Source: Azospirillum sp. B510
GTDB taxonomy: Bacteria; Pseudomonadota; Alphaproteobacteria; Azospirillales; Azospirillaceae
NCBI RefSeq assembly: GCF_000010725.1
Contig: NC_013854.1
Coordinates: 372,001 to 436,000, forward strand
Reading direction: 5' to 3'
Length of the DNA stretch: 64,000 nt
Every line of letters starts with the position of its first letter. The stretch's first letter is position 1. The notes beneath the pieces were generated by a model. The model saw only the letters and a list, made by a program, of their open reading frames with translations. It had not been told where the DNA came from and did no database searches. The position numbers and the translations under genes were made by a program. This document shows, piece after piece, positions 8,614-17,407 of this stretch.

Positions 8614-9420
8614 ATGACCGCCGCCCGACTCCGCCGCCTGCTGACCGGCTCCTATCTGGTGCTGTTCTTCGCCTATCTGTTCCTGCCGCTGGGCATCATG
8701 GCGGCGGCGACCTTCAACAGCAGCCGCTTTCCCACCGTGACGCCCTGGATGGGCTTCACGCTCGGCTGGTTCCAGGCTTTGTGGGAGGATCAGCGCATGT
8801 GGGCGGCGCTGGGCACCAGTCTGGTCGTCGGGGCCGGAGTGATCGCGCTGGCGGTGCCGCTGGGGCTGGCGGCGGCGCTGCTGCTCGACCGGCTGCATAG
8901 CCGGGCCAAGACCTTCCTCTATGCCCTGATGGTGTCGCCGCTGCTGACGCCGGGGGTGATCGTCGGCATCTCGACGCTGGTGTTCTGGCGGGAATGGTTC
9001 GGGGTCAGCGGCGGTCTGTTCCTGACCGTGGTGGCGCAGTCCAGCTTCATCGCCGCCTACGCCATGCTGCTGTTCTCGGCAAGGCTGGAGCGGTTCGACC
9101 CGGTGCTGGAGGAGGCCGCCCTCGACCTCGGCGCCACCCATGGGCAGGTGTTCCGCCGCATCACGCTGCCGTACCTGATGCCGGCGATCCTGTCGGCGGC
9201 CCTGCTGGCCTTCCTACAGAGCTTCGAGAACTACAACACCACGATGTTCGTGCGCGGGCTGGACACCACGCTGACCGTCTATATCGCCAGCAAGGTGCGC
9301 ACCGGCCTGACCCCGGCGGTCAACGCCCTGTCGCTGGTGCTGATCGCGCTGACCATCCTGGGGGCGGTCGTCTATGAAATCCTGCGCCGGCGCGAGGCGC
9401 GCCGGCAGGCAGGACCCTGA
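8614..9420 (+). CDS. potC: Polyamine-type ABC transporter permease, PotC-like
   Basis: A 268-residue permease partner of the preceding PotB-like protein. It has the PotC/PotI-type N-terminus (YLVLFFAYLFLPLGIMAAATFNSS), split here by a first membrane helix, and the EAA loop EEAALDLGATHGQVFRRITL. Six helices are expected. The short spacer before it contains a 12-bp direct repeat (ATCGCAGACAGG twice). The stop codon lies only 3 bp from the stop of the convergent small gene at 9424. Confidence 0.85.
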   Translation: MTAARLRRLLTGSYLVLFFAYLFLPLGIMAAATFNSSRFPTVTPWMGFTLGWFQALWEDQRMWAALGTSLVVGAGVIALAVPLGLAAALLLDRLHSRAKTFLYALMVSPLLTPGVIVGISTLVFWREWFGVSGGLFLTVVAQSSFIAAYAMLLFSARLERFDPVLEEAALDLGATHGQVFRRITLPYLMPAILSAALLAFLQSFENYNTTMFVRGLDTTLTVYIASKVRTGLTPAVNALSLVLIALTILGAVVYEILRRREARRQAGP

Positions 9421-9423
9421 CCC

Positions 9424-9669
9424 TCAGTCCTCGTCCGCCTCGTCGGCGTCCGCCTCGATCTGGGCGGCGAGGTCGCGCAGCATGTCGATGACGTCCTCGT
9501 GGCTGGTCTCGTCGACGGCGGCGTTGACCGCCGCCTCGATCATGGCGACGGCGATGTAGGGGCCGAGCGGGCCACCTTCCTTGATCGCCTCATCCAGGTG
9601 CTTTTCGGCGATCGACAGCGCCTTTTCGAACAGCGCCTCGGCCGTCTGGTTGGTGGTGTCCTTGCTCAT
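9424..9669 (-). CDS. Small acidic helical protein, unknown function
   Basis: An 81-residue protein with an amphipathic helical middle (EALFEKALSIAEKHLDEAIK, then YIAVAMIEAAVNAAVDET) and a strongly acidic tail (EADADEADED). No signal peptide, membrane helix or known motif is visible. Its own ATG is the only sensible start; the longer upstream open frame is arginine/proline-rich and not protein-like. It stands alone, convergent with potC. I do not recognise the family. Confidence 0.7.
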   Translation of the reverse strand: MSKDTTNQTAEALFEKALSIAEKHLDEAIKEGGPLGPYIAVAMIEAAVNAAVDETSHEDVIDMLRDLAAQIEADADEADED

Positions 9670-9874
9670 CGTCCGGTCCGTTGCGGAGGGGTGGGTCCGA
9701 CTCCAATAACACGGCCACCGGCGGATTGGTGCTGGAATTCGCGGACCCCGCCGGAAATAGCGGCTCCCAGACCATCGAGCGGAACCGTAAGCGGAACGGC
9801 AGGCCGGGCTTGCGCCGTCCCGGACCATACGCCACAGTCCGGGACCGCATTGACCTATACGGCAAGGGAACAGC

Positions 9875-10297
9875 ATGACCGGGACGCCCGACCTGACCAG
9901 CCCCGACCTCTACCGCTTCTGGTGGGAGGAGCGGGTGCGTTTCAACGATCTTGACGCGCTCGGTCATGTCAACAACAACGCCCTCGGCGTCTTCTTCGAA
10001 CAGGCGCGCATCGCCCTGCTGCACGGCGCCGGCGGCTTCCGCAAGGATGACCCCTGGACCGTGGTGCTGGCCCGCAGCCTGATCGAATTCAAGGCGGAGC
10101 TGCTCTATCCCAACACCGTGCGGGTGGGGGCGCGGGCTCTCAGGGTCGGCACCAGCTCGATCACGCTGGGCTGCGCCATCTTCCTGGGCGACCGCTGCAT
10201 CGCCACCCAGGAGGCGGTGTCGGTGATCGTCGACAAGGCGGCCCATCGCCCGACGCCGATCCCGGAACCGTTGCGCGCCAAGCTGCTGGAGGCGTAA
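9875..10297 (+). CDS. Acyl-CoA thioesterase, 4HBT hot-dog fold
   Basis: A 140-residue hot-dog protein. RFNDLDALGHVNNNALGVFFEQAR contains the conserved catalytic Asp and GHVNN motif of the YbgC/FadM-like 4-hydroxybenzoyl-CoA thioesterase family; the sequence FNDLDALGHVNN is the diagnostic part. The likely role is hydrolysis of acyl-CoA thioesters in the cytoplasm; the exact substrate cannot be read from sequence. It is followed 50 bp later by an RNA methyltransferase gene on the same strand. Confidence 0.85.
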   Translation: MTGTPDLTSPDLYRFWWEERVRFNDLDALGHVNNNALGVFFEQARIALLHGAGGFRKDDPWTVVLARSLIEFKAELLYPNTVRVGARALRVGTSSITLGCAIFLGDRCIATQEAVSVIVDKAAHRPTPIPEPLRAKLLEA

Positions 10298-10347
10298 AGG
10301 GGGCGCTGACGTCCAGCATCCTCCCTCTTCGCTCCCGGATTCCCGCC

Positions 10348-11679
10348 ATGACACGCCCCGCCAAGCGTCCCTTCGCCAAGGGACGCCCAGCCGCCCGCAA
10401 GACCGCCCAGCCGCCCCGCGACCTGCGGGAGATCGAGGTGACCATCACCGATGTCGGGGCGCGCGGCGACGGGCTGGCGCTGGCCGAGGGCGTACGCCTG
10501 TTCGTGCCGCACACGGTGGCCGGCGACCGCGTACGGGTCAGAGCCGGCGATGGCGATGGGAAGGGGGAGGGCGTACGCGCCGAGCTGCTGGAGGTGCTGG
10601 AGCCCGGTCCAGGCCGCCGGTCCCCGCCCTGCCGCCATTTCGGCCGCTGCGGCGGCTGTACGCTCCAGCAGATGGAGGACGATACCTATGCCGCCTGGAC
10701 GGTTGGCGTGGTGCGCGGCGCGCTGGAGCGGGTCGGGCTGGGCGATACGGCGCTGGAGCCGTTGGCGCGTACACCCGCCGCCGCCCGCCGCCGCGCCCGG
10801 TTCGCGGCGCTGAAGCGCGGCGGGCGCGTCTGGTTCGGCTTCAACGAGCGGCAGAGCCATCGGCTGGTCGATCTGGAGGAGTGTCCGGTGCTGGCGCCCC
10901 GCCTGTTCGCCCTGGTGGAGCCGCTGCGGGTGCTGCTGGCCGGGCTGCTGCCGGAGGGCGGTGACGCCGACGTGATGCTGACCGACCTGGAGGGCGGGGC
11001 CGACCTGCTGCTGATCGGGCCGCGCGGCCTCGACCGTGCCGCCCGCGAGGCGCTGGTCGGTTTCGAGCCGGAGCGCGTCGCCCGCATCGCCTGGCAGCCC
11101 GCCGACCGCGCGGCGGTGGAGCCGGTGGCGAACCGCCGTCCGGCCTTCATCCGTTTCGCAAGCGTTCCGATCCAGCCGCCGCCGGGTGCCTTCCTCCAGG
11201 CCAGCGCCGAGGGGGAGGCCGCCCTGCTGGCGGCGGTGCGCGCGGGGGTGGGGCAGGCGGCCCGGATCGCCGACCTGTTCGCCGGCGTCGGCACCTTTTC
11301 CATTCCGCTTGCGCAACAAGCGTCGGTTCATGCGGTGGAGGGGGATGAAGCCGCGGTGACGGCGCTCGGCCGCTCGGTGCAGGGGCTGCGGCTGACGGCG
11401 GAGCGGCGCGACCTGTTCGAAAACCCGCTGGGGGTGAAGGAACTGAACCGCTATGACGCGGTGGTGTTCGACCCGCCGCGCGCCGGTGCGGCGGCCCAGG
11501 CGGCGGCGCTGGCCGGAGCCAGGGTGCCGCGGGTGGTGGGGGTGTCCTGCAATCCGGCCAGCTTCGCCCGCGATGCGCGGGTTCTGGTCGATGGCGGCTA
11601 TCGTCTGGTCAAGGTCTGGCCGGTCGACCAGTTCCTGTGGTCGGCCCATATGGAACTGGTCGGCCTGTTCGAGAGATGA
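10348..11679 (+). CDS. 23S rRNA/tRNA m5U methyltransferase, RumA/TrmA family
   Basis: A 443-residue SAM-dependent uracil-C5 methyltransferase. After a basic N-terminus, a TRAM-like beta domain (ITDVGARGDGLA) is followed by a [4Fe-4S] cysteine set (CRHFGRCGGC), as in RumA/RlmD. The SAM-binding motif is ADLFAGVGTFSIPLA, and the catalytic motifs are VVFDPPRAG and VSCNPASFARD with the active-site cysteine. Whether the target is 23S U1939/U747 or tRNA U54 cannot be settled by eye. It converges on another rRNA methyltransferase gene, with a GC-rich hairpin between them. Confidence 0.9.
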   Translation: MTRPAKRPFAKGRPAARKTAQPPRDLREIEVTITDVGARGDGLALAEGVRLFVPHTVAGDRVRVRAGDGDGKGEGVRAELLEVLEPGPGRRSPPCRHFGRCGGCTLQQMEDDTYAAWTVGVVRGALERVGLGDTALEPLARTPAAARRRARFAALKRGGRVWFGFNERQSHRLVDLEECPVLAPRLFALVEPLRVLLAGLLPEGGDADVMLTDLEGGADLLLIGPRGLDRAAREALVGFEPERVARIAWQPADRAAVEPVANRRPAFIRFASVPIQPPPGAFLQASAEGEAALLAAVRAGVGQAARIADLFAGVGTFSIPLAQQASVHAVEGDEAAVTALGRSVQGLRLTAERRDLFENPLGVKELNRYDAVVFDPPRAGAAAQAAALAGARVPRVVGVSCNPASFARDARVLVDGGYRLVKVWPVDQFLWSAHMELVGLFER

Positions 11680-11698
11680 TGTGCGGGCGGTGAAGGGA

Positions 11699-11723
11699 GG
11701 GGGGCGAGGGAACGGCGCCCCCC
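11699..11723. terminator. GC-rich hairpin between convergent genes
   Basis: GGGGGGCG (11699-11706) pairs with CGCCCCCC (11716-11723) across a 9-nt loop. It sits between the stops of two convergent methyltransferase genes. There is no U-tract on either side, so it is only a possible bidirectional terminator. Confidence 0.35.
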
Positions 11724-11735
11724 GCCGCCCTCTTC

Positions 11736-12947
11736 TCAATCCAGTTGCAGGACGATCGCCTTCAGATAGGCCGACTCCGGCAGGTGCGGATGGACCGGGT
11801 GGTCCGGCCCGGCGCCGGCGCTGCGCAGGATGCGGCCGGTGCGGCCGGCGTCGTTCAGGCCGCGGGCGACCTGCTCGGCGAAGGTCGGCGGGTCGACATT
11901 GTGGCTGCACGACCCGCAGAGCAGATAGCCGCCGGGGGCGGTGATCCTGGCGGCGAGACGCGCCATCTTGCGGTAGGCGCGGCAGCCGACCGCCAGATCC
12001 TTCTTCGACTTCACGAAGGCCGGCGGATCGGCGACCACCACCTGGAAGGTCTCGCCGGCGGCGTTCAGCCGTTCCAGCTCCTGGAAGGCGTCGGCCTTGC
12101 GCGCCTCGAAGCGGTCGGCGACGCCGTTCGCCTCGGCGGCGCGGGTGGCGTTCTCCAGGGCGAGCGCGGAGCGGTCGACCGCGATCACCCGGGTGGCGCC
12201 GGCCACCGCGCACTGGATGCCGAAGCCGCCATTGTAGCTGAAGAAGTCGATGGCCCGGCCGCCCCTGGCCAGCGAGGCGATGAAGGCGCGGTTGTCGCGC
12301 TGGTCGTAGAACCAGCCGGTCTTCTGGCCGTCCAGCGGGTTGGCGAAGAAGATGACGCCGTTCTCCTCCAGGCGGATCGGGCCGTCGATCCCGCCCTTCA
12401 CCAGCCGGGTCTCCTCCGCCAGGCCCTCCAGCGCGCGCTGGGTGCTGTCGTTGCGCAGGATGACGGCGCGCGGGGCGATCACCTCGTCGATGGCGGCCAG
12501 GATCTCGTCGATCCGGCGGTCCATGAAGACGGAATTGGCCTGCACCGTCACCACATCGTCGAAGCGGTCGACGATCAGGCCGGGCAGCCCGTCCGCCTCG
12601 GCATGGACGACGCGGTAGAAGGGGCGCGGGAACAGCCGGTCGCGCAGCTCGACGGCCCGGCGCAGACGTCCGGCGATGAAGGCATGGTCCACCACGGTCG
12701 CCGGGTCGCTCGACAGCAGCCGGGCGGCGATCAGCGTGTGCGGATTGAAGGTGTAGATGCCCAGCGGCGTCCCGCCGGGGTCCAGCAGCCGCACCGGGCT
12801 GCCGGGCGGCACCGCCTTGGCGGTGTTGTCCATCTGGACTTCGTTGGAATAGACCCAGGGATGCCCATGCATGACGCGCCGCTGGCGGCCGGATTGCAGG
12901 TGGATCGCCGGGTATTTCTTGACGGGTTTGGTGCCGGTGTCGCTCAT
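11736..12947 (-). CDS. Class I rRNA methyltransferase, RlmI-like
   Basis: A 403-residue protein with an N-terminal PUA domain (HLQSGRQRRVMHGHPWVYSNEV, key part HPWVYSNE), then a Rossmann SAM domain (AIDFFSYNGGFGIQ, VIAVDRSALALENA) and the motif VVADPPAFVKSKKD. The end LLCGSCSHNV matches the RlmI family, which makes m5C in 23S rRNA (C1962 in E. coli). The start is the ATG complementary to 12945-12947; the much longer open frame upstream is non-coding in style. It converges on the RumA-like gene, so two rRNA-modification genes are paired here. Confidence 0.9.
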   Translation of the reverse strand: MSDTGTKPVKKYPAIHLQSGRQRRVMHGHPWVYSNEVQMDNTAKAVPPGSPVRLLDPGGTPLGIYTFNPHTLIAARLLSSDPATVVDHAFIAGRLRRAVELRDRLFPRPFYRVVHAEADGLPGLIVDRFDDVVTVQANSVFMDRRIDEILAAIDEVIAPRAVILRNDSTQRALEGLAEETRLVKGGIDGPIRLEENGVIFFANPLDGQKTGWFYDQRDNRAFIASLARGGRAIDFFSYNGGFGIQCAVAGATRVIAVDRSALALENATRAAEANGVADRFEARKADAFQELERLNAAGETFQVVVADPPAFVKSKKDLAVGCRAYRKMARLAARITAPGGYLLCGSCSHNVDPPTFAEQVARGLNDAGRTGRILRSAGAGPDHPVHPHLPESAYLKAIVLQLD

Positions 12948-13024
12948 GGGCCCGCATCCTAGCGGCAAATCGGCGGCGCGCAATGGCCGCATGATGGCCG
13001 CGTGACGCGCCGCCGTCGGCCCGC

Positions 13025-13642
13025 CTATTCCGCCGAGACGGCGCCGTCGGGCGCTTCCCGGACATTGTCGTTGACCACGGCCAGATCCTTGCAGAAGCGG
13101 ATCGTTTCCTGCCGGTGCCCTTCGATGAGGAAACAGCCGGGGATCGGATCGCGGCGGGACCCCTGCGGAAGATGGCGGTCCGGCAAGCTGGTGTGGATGG
13201 CGGCGCAGCCCAGCCGCCGGGCCAGCCCCTCCATCGCCCGCAGCAGCGTCTCGGCGATGCCGGCGACGTCGAACAGGTCGAGCACGACGAAATTGTCGAC
13301 GCAGAGCGTGCGGCCATGGCGCAGATGCGGTTCCGCCGCGTAGCTGAACAGGCCGTGCAGGTATCCCTGGGCGTTCTGCACCGTCATGATGCCCTTGTGC
13401 GCGGGCACGCCGTCCCTGCCGGCATCGCTTCCGGTTGCGCCGCCCAGCAATGCTGCGGCAAATGCGCGCCATTGGTCGACCCCCAGGCCCGGCGCGATGG
13501 CGCAGACCAGCGGGTAGGCCTGGTCGATCTGGCGCCGACCAAGGGGTTTTGCGATGAAGCCGTCGTCCATTTCAGCCCGGGCGATTGCAAGGACGTTGAA
13601 CGATGGCAGGCTCGGGGCGGAAGGGTCGTTGACGTAGATCAA
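13025..13642 (-). CDS. Conserved protein with GNAT-like features
   Basis: Up to 205 residues. The order of segments (KPLGRRQIDQAYPLVCAIAP, then KGIMTVQNAQGYLHGLFSY, then a long helix LLRAMEGLARRLGCAAIHTS) resembles a GNAT acetyltransferase, but the acetyl-CoA P-loop is not clear, so function is not assigned. The longest frame begins with TTG at 13642, inside the FNR box; the first ATG is at 13570 (181 residues) but has no good Shine-Dalgarno. The gene is divergent from ccoN, and the FNR box sits at its 5' end, so oxygen could affect both. The true start is uncertain. Confidence 0.6.
   Translation of the reverse strand: MIYVNDPSAPSLPSFNVLAIARAEMDDGFIAKPLGRRQIDQAYPLVCAIAPGLGVDQWRAFAAALLGGATGSDAGRDGVPAHKGIMTVQNAQGYLHGLFSYAAEPHLRHGRTLCVDNFVVLDLFDVAGIAETLLRAMEGLARRLGCAAIHTSLPDRHLPQGSRRDPIPGCFLIEGHRQETIRFCKDLAVVNDNVREAPDGAVSAE
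13629..13642 (+). promoter_or_regulatory. FNR/FixK box upstream of ccoN
   Basis: TTGACGTAGATCAA matches the FNR consensus TTGAT-N4-ATCAA at nine of ten defined positions. It lies 176 bp before the ccoN start and at the extreme 5' end of the divergent gene. An FNR homologue with the matching recognition helix (ETVSR) is encoded about 7 kb downstream. Confidence 0.85.
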
Positions 13643-13817
13643 TGTTGCTTGCGCCCCCCCTCCACATAGTGGGCGCCATTGGAGACAGGCGCGCCCGGCG
13701 TCCCTCTCGGCATTGCCGAGTGCAACCTGTCCCGCTCCTTAACAGTACGTACCCAGTTGGTGGTGCAACCCAGAAGGCGCGGCCCCACGGCCGCCCGGGG
13801 CAAACGGGAGAGATTGT

Positions 13818-15314
13818 ATGACATCAGCGACTCTGACTTCAGGGGCCACCCTGGGCAGCCAGCGGGTGTCGGAAGACGTGCGTTACCATGAGGACGCCAT
13901 CCGACTCTTCGTGATCGCTGCAGTGTTCTGGGGCGTGGTCGGTTTCCTGGCCGGCACCTTCATCGCTCTGCAGCTGGCCTTCCCGGCGCTGAATCTCGGG
14001 CTGGAGTGGACGAGCTTCGGGCGCCTGCGCCCGGTCCACACCTCGGCCGTGATCTTCGCGTTCGGCGGCAATGTGCTGTTCGCCACCTCGCTTTATTCGG
14101 TTCAACGGACGTGTCGTCAGCATCTCTTCGGGGGCGAAGGGCTGGCGAAGTTCATCTTCTGGAACTACAACGTCTTCATCGTGCTCGCGGCGCTGAGCTA
14201 TGTCCTGGGCTACACCCAGGGCAAGGAATACGCCGAGCCGGAGTGGATCCTCGACCTGTACCTGACGGTCACCTGGGTGCTCTATGCGGTCCAGTTCATC
14301 GGCACGGTGATGACGCGGCGCGAGTCGCACATCTATGTGGCCAACTGGTTCTTCATGGCCTTCATCCTGACCGTCGCCATCCTGCACATCGGCAACAACG
14401 TCAACATCCCGGTGTCGCTGTTCGGCATGAAGTCCTACACCTTCGTGTCGGGCGTGCAGAGCGCCATGGTGCAGTGGTGGTACGGCCATAACGCGGTCGG
14501 CTTCTTCCTGACCGCCGGCTTCCTGGGCATCATGTATTATTTCGTGCCCAAGCGCGCCGAGCGGCCGGTCTATTCCTACCGCCTGTCGATCGTCCATTTC
14601 TGGACCCTGATCTTCCTCTACATCTGGGCCGGTCCGCACCACCTGCACTACACCTCCCTGCCGGACTGGGCGCAGACGCTGGGCATGACCTTCTCGGTCA
14701 TGCTGTGGATGCCGTCCTGGGGCGGCATGATCAACGGCATCATGACCCTGTCGGGCGCCTGGGATAAGCTGCGCACCGACCCGGTCCTGCGCTTCCTGGT
14801 GACCTCGGTCGCCTTCTACGGCATGTCGACCTTCGAAGGTCCGCTGATGTCGGTGAAGCCCGTCAACGCCCTGTCGCACTACACCGACTGGACCATCGGC
14901 CACGTGCATTCCGGCGCGCTCGGCTGGGTCGCCTTCATCTCCTTCGGCGCCATCTACTATCTGGTTCCGGTGCTGTGGAAGCGCTCGCAGCTCTACAGCC
15001 TGCGTCTGGTCAGCTACCATTTCTGGACCGCCACCATCGGCATCGTGCTCTACATCACCGCCATGTGGGTGTCGGGCATCATGCAGGGCCTGATGTGGCG
15101 CGCCTACGACAATCTGGGCTTCCTCCAATACTCCTTCGTGGAGACCGTGGCGGCGATGCACCCGTTCTACGTGATCCGCGCGCTGGGCGGCGTCCTGTTC
15201 GTCACCGGCGCCCTGATCATGGTCTACAACCTGTGGCGCACGGCGAAGGGCGATGTCCGCATCGAGAAGCCCTATGTCACCACGCCGCACAAGGCGACGG
15301 TCGGCGCGGCCTGA
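13818..15314 (+). CDS. ccoN: cbb3-type cytochrome c oxidase subunit I
   Basis: The 498-residue catalytic subunit of the high-affinity terminal oxidase used under low oxygen. It has the expected 12-helix pattern, with heme and Cu_B ligands in conserved segments such as [43 protein letters not shown] and [13 protein letters not shown]. It uses heme b rather than heme A. It is the first gene of ccoNOQP and lies downstream of a near-perfect FNR box, so induction at low oxygen is expected. The purine-rich GGGAGAG upstream of the ATG is a good ribosome-binding site. Confidence 0.98.
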   Translation: MTSATLTSGATLGSQRVSEDVRYHEDAIRLFVIAAVFWGVVGFLAGTFIALQLAFPALNLGLEWTSFGRLRPVHTSAVIFAFGGNVLFATSLYSVQRTCRQHLFGGEGLAKFIFWNYNVFIVLAALSYVLGYTQGKEYAEPEWILDLYLTVTWVLYAVQFIGTVMTRRESHIYVANWFFMAFILTVAILHIGNNVNIPVSLFGMKSYTFVSGVQSAMVQWWYGHNAVGFFLTAGFLGIMYYFVPKRAERPVYSYRLSIVHFWTLIFLYIWAGPHHLHYTSLPDWAQTLGMTFSVMLWMPSWGGMINGIMTLSGAWDKLRTDPVLRFLVTSVAFYGMSTFEGPLMSVKPVNALSHYTDWTIGHVHSGALGWVAFISFGAIYYLVPVLWKRSQLYSLRLVSYHFWTATIGIVLYITAMWVSGIMQGLMWRAYDNLGFLQYSFVETVAAMHPFYVIRALGGVLFVTGALIMVYNLWRTAKGDVRIEKPYVTTPHKATVGAA

Positions 15315-15335
15315 CGCTAGGGAAGGATGCGAGAA

Positions 15336-16073
15336 ATGGCTCAGGAAAAAAAGGGCTTCAGCCACGACCTGATCGAGCGGAACACCCTTCTGCTGATCGT
15401 GCTCGTGCTGATCACCGTGTCGATCGGCGGTCTGGTTCAGATCGTCCCGCTCTTCACGATCGAATCGACCATCGAGAAGGTGGAGGGGGTCCGTCCCTAC
15501 TCCCCGCTCGAACTGGCCGGGCAGAACATCTACCTGCGCGAAGGCTGCTACAACTGCCACAGCCAGCAGATCCGTCCGTTCCGTGACGAGGTCGAGCGCT
15601 ATGGCCACTACTCGCTGGCGGCGGAGTCGATGTACGACCACCCGTTCCAGTGGGGCTCCAAGCGTACCGGCCCGGATCTGGCCCGCGTCGGCGGCAAATA
15701 CTCCAACGACTGGCAGGTCGCCCATCTGGTGAACCCGCGCGCGGTCGTGCCGGAGTCGATCATGCCGACCTATGGCTGGATGCGGGACCGTCCGCTGAGC
15801 TACGGCGACATCGCCGACCATCTGAAGACCTTGAAGATCGTTGGTGTGCCCTACACCGACGAGCAGATCGCCAACGCCAAGGCCGACCTGGAAGCGCAGA
15901 AGAACCCGGACGGCGACACCGCCGCCCTGCTGAAGCGCTACCCGAAGGCCGTGGTCGCGAACTTCACCGGCAACAAGACCGTCACCGAAATGGACGCTCT
16001 CGTCGCCTACCTGCAAGTGCTGGGCACCATGGTGGATTTCACCAAGTACCAGTCCAAGCAGTTGCAGCAGTAA
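15336..16073 (+). CDS. ccoO: cbb3-type cytochrome c oxidase subunit II, monoheme
   Basis: A 245-residue membrane-anchored monoheme cytochrome c. One N-terminal helix (about residues 18-38) anchors it; CYNCH at residues 71-75 binds heme c, followed by the family-typical [18 protein letters not shown]. The late methionine ligand is in PTYGWM. I place the start at the second ATG (15336) because GGAAGG lies about nine bases upstream; it would directly abut the ATG at 15327. It follows ccoN after 21 bp. Confidence 0.97.
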   Translation: MAQEKKGFSHDLIERNTLLLIVLVLITVSIGGLVQIVPLFTIESTIEKVEGVRPYSPLELAGQNIYLREGCYNCHSQQIRPFRDEVERYGHYSLAAESMYDHPFQWGSKRTGPDLARVGGKYSNDWQVAHLVNPRAVVPESIMPTYGWMRDRPLSYGDIADHLKTLKIVGVPYTDEQIANAKADLEAQKNPDGDTAALLKRYPKAVVANFTGNKTVTEMDALVAYLQVLGTMVDFTKYQSKQLQQ

Positions 16074-16088
16074 TCGGGGGAGGGATCC

Positions 16089-16250
16089 ATGGACTTGGAT
16101 TCGATCACGGTGATGCTTCGGTCCTTCTGGACGGTGTGGTTGATGCTGCTGCTGACGGGCATCCTGGTTTACGCCATGTGGCCCGGCAACCGCCGCACCT
16201 TCGACGACGCCGCCCAGATCCCGCTCAAGGATGATGGTCAGGAGCTTTAG
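16089..16250 (+). CDS. ccoQ: cbb3-type oxidase subunit IV, CcoQ
   Basis: A 53-residue single-span membrane protein with start ATG at 16089 and a GGGAGG ribosome-binding site just upstream. The sequence has a short N-terminus, one helix (TVWLMLLLTGILVYAMWPG) and the characteristic RRTFDDAAQIPL tail of CcoQ/FixQ. CcoQ stabilises the assembled oxidase. It sits between ccoO (15 bp) and ccoP (3 bp), as in other ccoNOQP operons. Confidence 0.95.
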   Translation: MDLDSITVMLRSFWTVWLMLLLTGILVYAMWPGNRRTFDDAAQIPLKDDGQEL

Positions 16251-16253
16251 ACC

Positions 16254-17144
16254 ATGGCACAGAATTACAAGGACGAGCTGTCCGGCGTCGAGACCACCGG
16301 CCACGAGTGGGATGGACTGCGCGAGCTGAACAACCCGCTGCCGAAATGGTGGCTCTATCTCTTCTATGTCTGCATCGCCTGGGCGATGGTGTATTACGTG
16401 TTCTACCCGGCCTGGCCGCTGGGCAAGACCTACACGAAGGGCATCCTGGGCTATTCCCAGCGCGAGGAGCTGGACAGCAAGCTGGCGGAAGCCAAGGCCG
16501 GTCAGGCCAAGTATCTGACCGCCATCGCCGCCAAGTCGGTCGACGAAATCCAGAAGGACAAGGACCTGCTGGGCTTCGCCATGGCCGGCGGCCGCTCCTA
16601 CTTCAACGAGAACTGCGCCGCCTGCCACGGCGCCGGCGGCCAGGGCGCCAAGGGCTTCCCGACGCTGGCCGACGACGTGTGGCTGTGGGGCGGCACCTCG
16701 GCCGACATCTACAAGACCATCCAGCACGGCATCCGCTCGGATGACGGCGACACCCGCGGCACGCCGGGCACCGGCATGACCGCCTTCGGCAAGGATGGCA
16801 TCCTCACCCGCGACCAGATCGATCAGGTGACGGACTATGTGCTGTCGCTGAACGGCAAGGCCGCCGATGCCGGCAAGGTCGCCAAGGGCAAGACCGTCTA
16901 TGACGAGAACTGCGCCGCCTGCCATGGCGACACGGCCCAGGGTGCGCTTGCCGCCGGTGTCGACGGCGTCGGCGCCCCGCCGCTGAAACAGGCCAACTGG
17001 CTCTATGGCGGCGACAAGGCGACGCTGGTGGAGACGGTGACCAACGGCCGCGCCGGCGTGATGCCGGCCTGGTCCAAGCGTCTGGACGACGCGACGATCA
17101 AGTCGCTGGCCGTCTACGTCCACAACCTGGGCGGCGGCAAGTAA
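16254..17144 (+). CDS. ccoP: cbb3-type cytochrome c oxidase subunit III, diheme
   Basis: A 296-residue diheme cytochrome c that passes electrons to CcoO/CcoN. An N-terminal FixP-like segment (NNPLPKWWLYLFYVCI) holds a membrane helix around residues 32-52. Two heme-binding CAACH motifs lie at residues 121-125 and 220-224. Only 3 bp separate it from ccoQ. It is the last gene before a strong intrinsic terminator, so the structural subunits form one transcription unit separate from the assembly genes. Confidence 0.98.
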   Translation: MAQNYKDELSGVETTGHEWDGLRELNNPLPKWWLYLFYVCIAWAMVYYVFYPAWPLGKTYTKGILGYSQREELDSKLAEAKAGQAKYLTAIAAKSVDEIQKDKDLLGFAMAGGRSYFNENCAACHGAGGQGAKGFPTLADDVWLWGGTSADIYKTIQHGIRSDDGDTRGTPGTGMTAFGKDGILTRDQIDQVTDYVLSLNGKAADAGKVAKGKTVYDENCAACHGDTAQGALAAGVDGVGAPPLKQANWLYGGDKATLVETVTNGRAGVMPAWSKRLDDATIKSLAVYVHNLGGGK

Positions 17145-17210
17145 GCCGAACGGTCTGGAGCCAGCCGCTGGAACCAGAAGCTGGAACCAACGTCGGAACC
17201 GACAGGAAAG

Positions 17211-17246
17211 GGCGTCGGGGAGGTCACTCCCCGGCGCCTTTTTCTT
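17211..17246 (+). terminator. Intrinsic terminator after ccoP
   Basis: GGCGTCGGGGAG (17211-17222), loop GTCA, and CTCCCCGGCGCC (17227-17238) form a 12-bp stem with one imperfect pair, followed by TTTTTCTTT. It separates ccoNOQP from ccoHIS. Confidence 0.9.
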
Positions 17247-17302
17247 TGCCGTCCGGGCGCTGTCGGCGGGCCGGAAAGGCCGATTCGTTAACTTCCTGTC
17301 AT

Positions 17303-17316
17303 TTGATCCATCGCAA
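17303..17316 (+). promoter_or_regulatory. Weak FNR-like site upstream of ccoH
   Basis: TTGATCCATCGCAA has a perfect left half of the FNR site but a poor right half (CGCAA instead of ATCAA). It lies 92 bp before ccoH, where a separate promoter is needed because of the terminator after ccoP. This is a tentative assignment. Confidence 0.3.
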
Positions 17317-17407
17317 TGTCCCTGCGGCAATCCGTCGCCATAGTTCCCGCGGCCGGAGTTTTCCGCCACTCTGACGACGCCGACTAGTCGAAGGGCAGCC
17401 AGCGACC

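Noticed and set aside
13839..17369. An 1176-codon open frame on the minus strand opposite ccoNOQP
   Set aside because: It is the antisense shadow of strongly conserved cco genes in GC-rich DNA; its translation is low-complexity, rich in Gly, His, Gln and Arg, with no domain.
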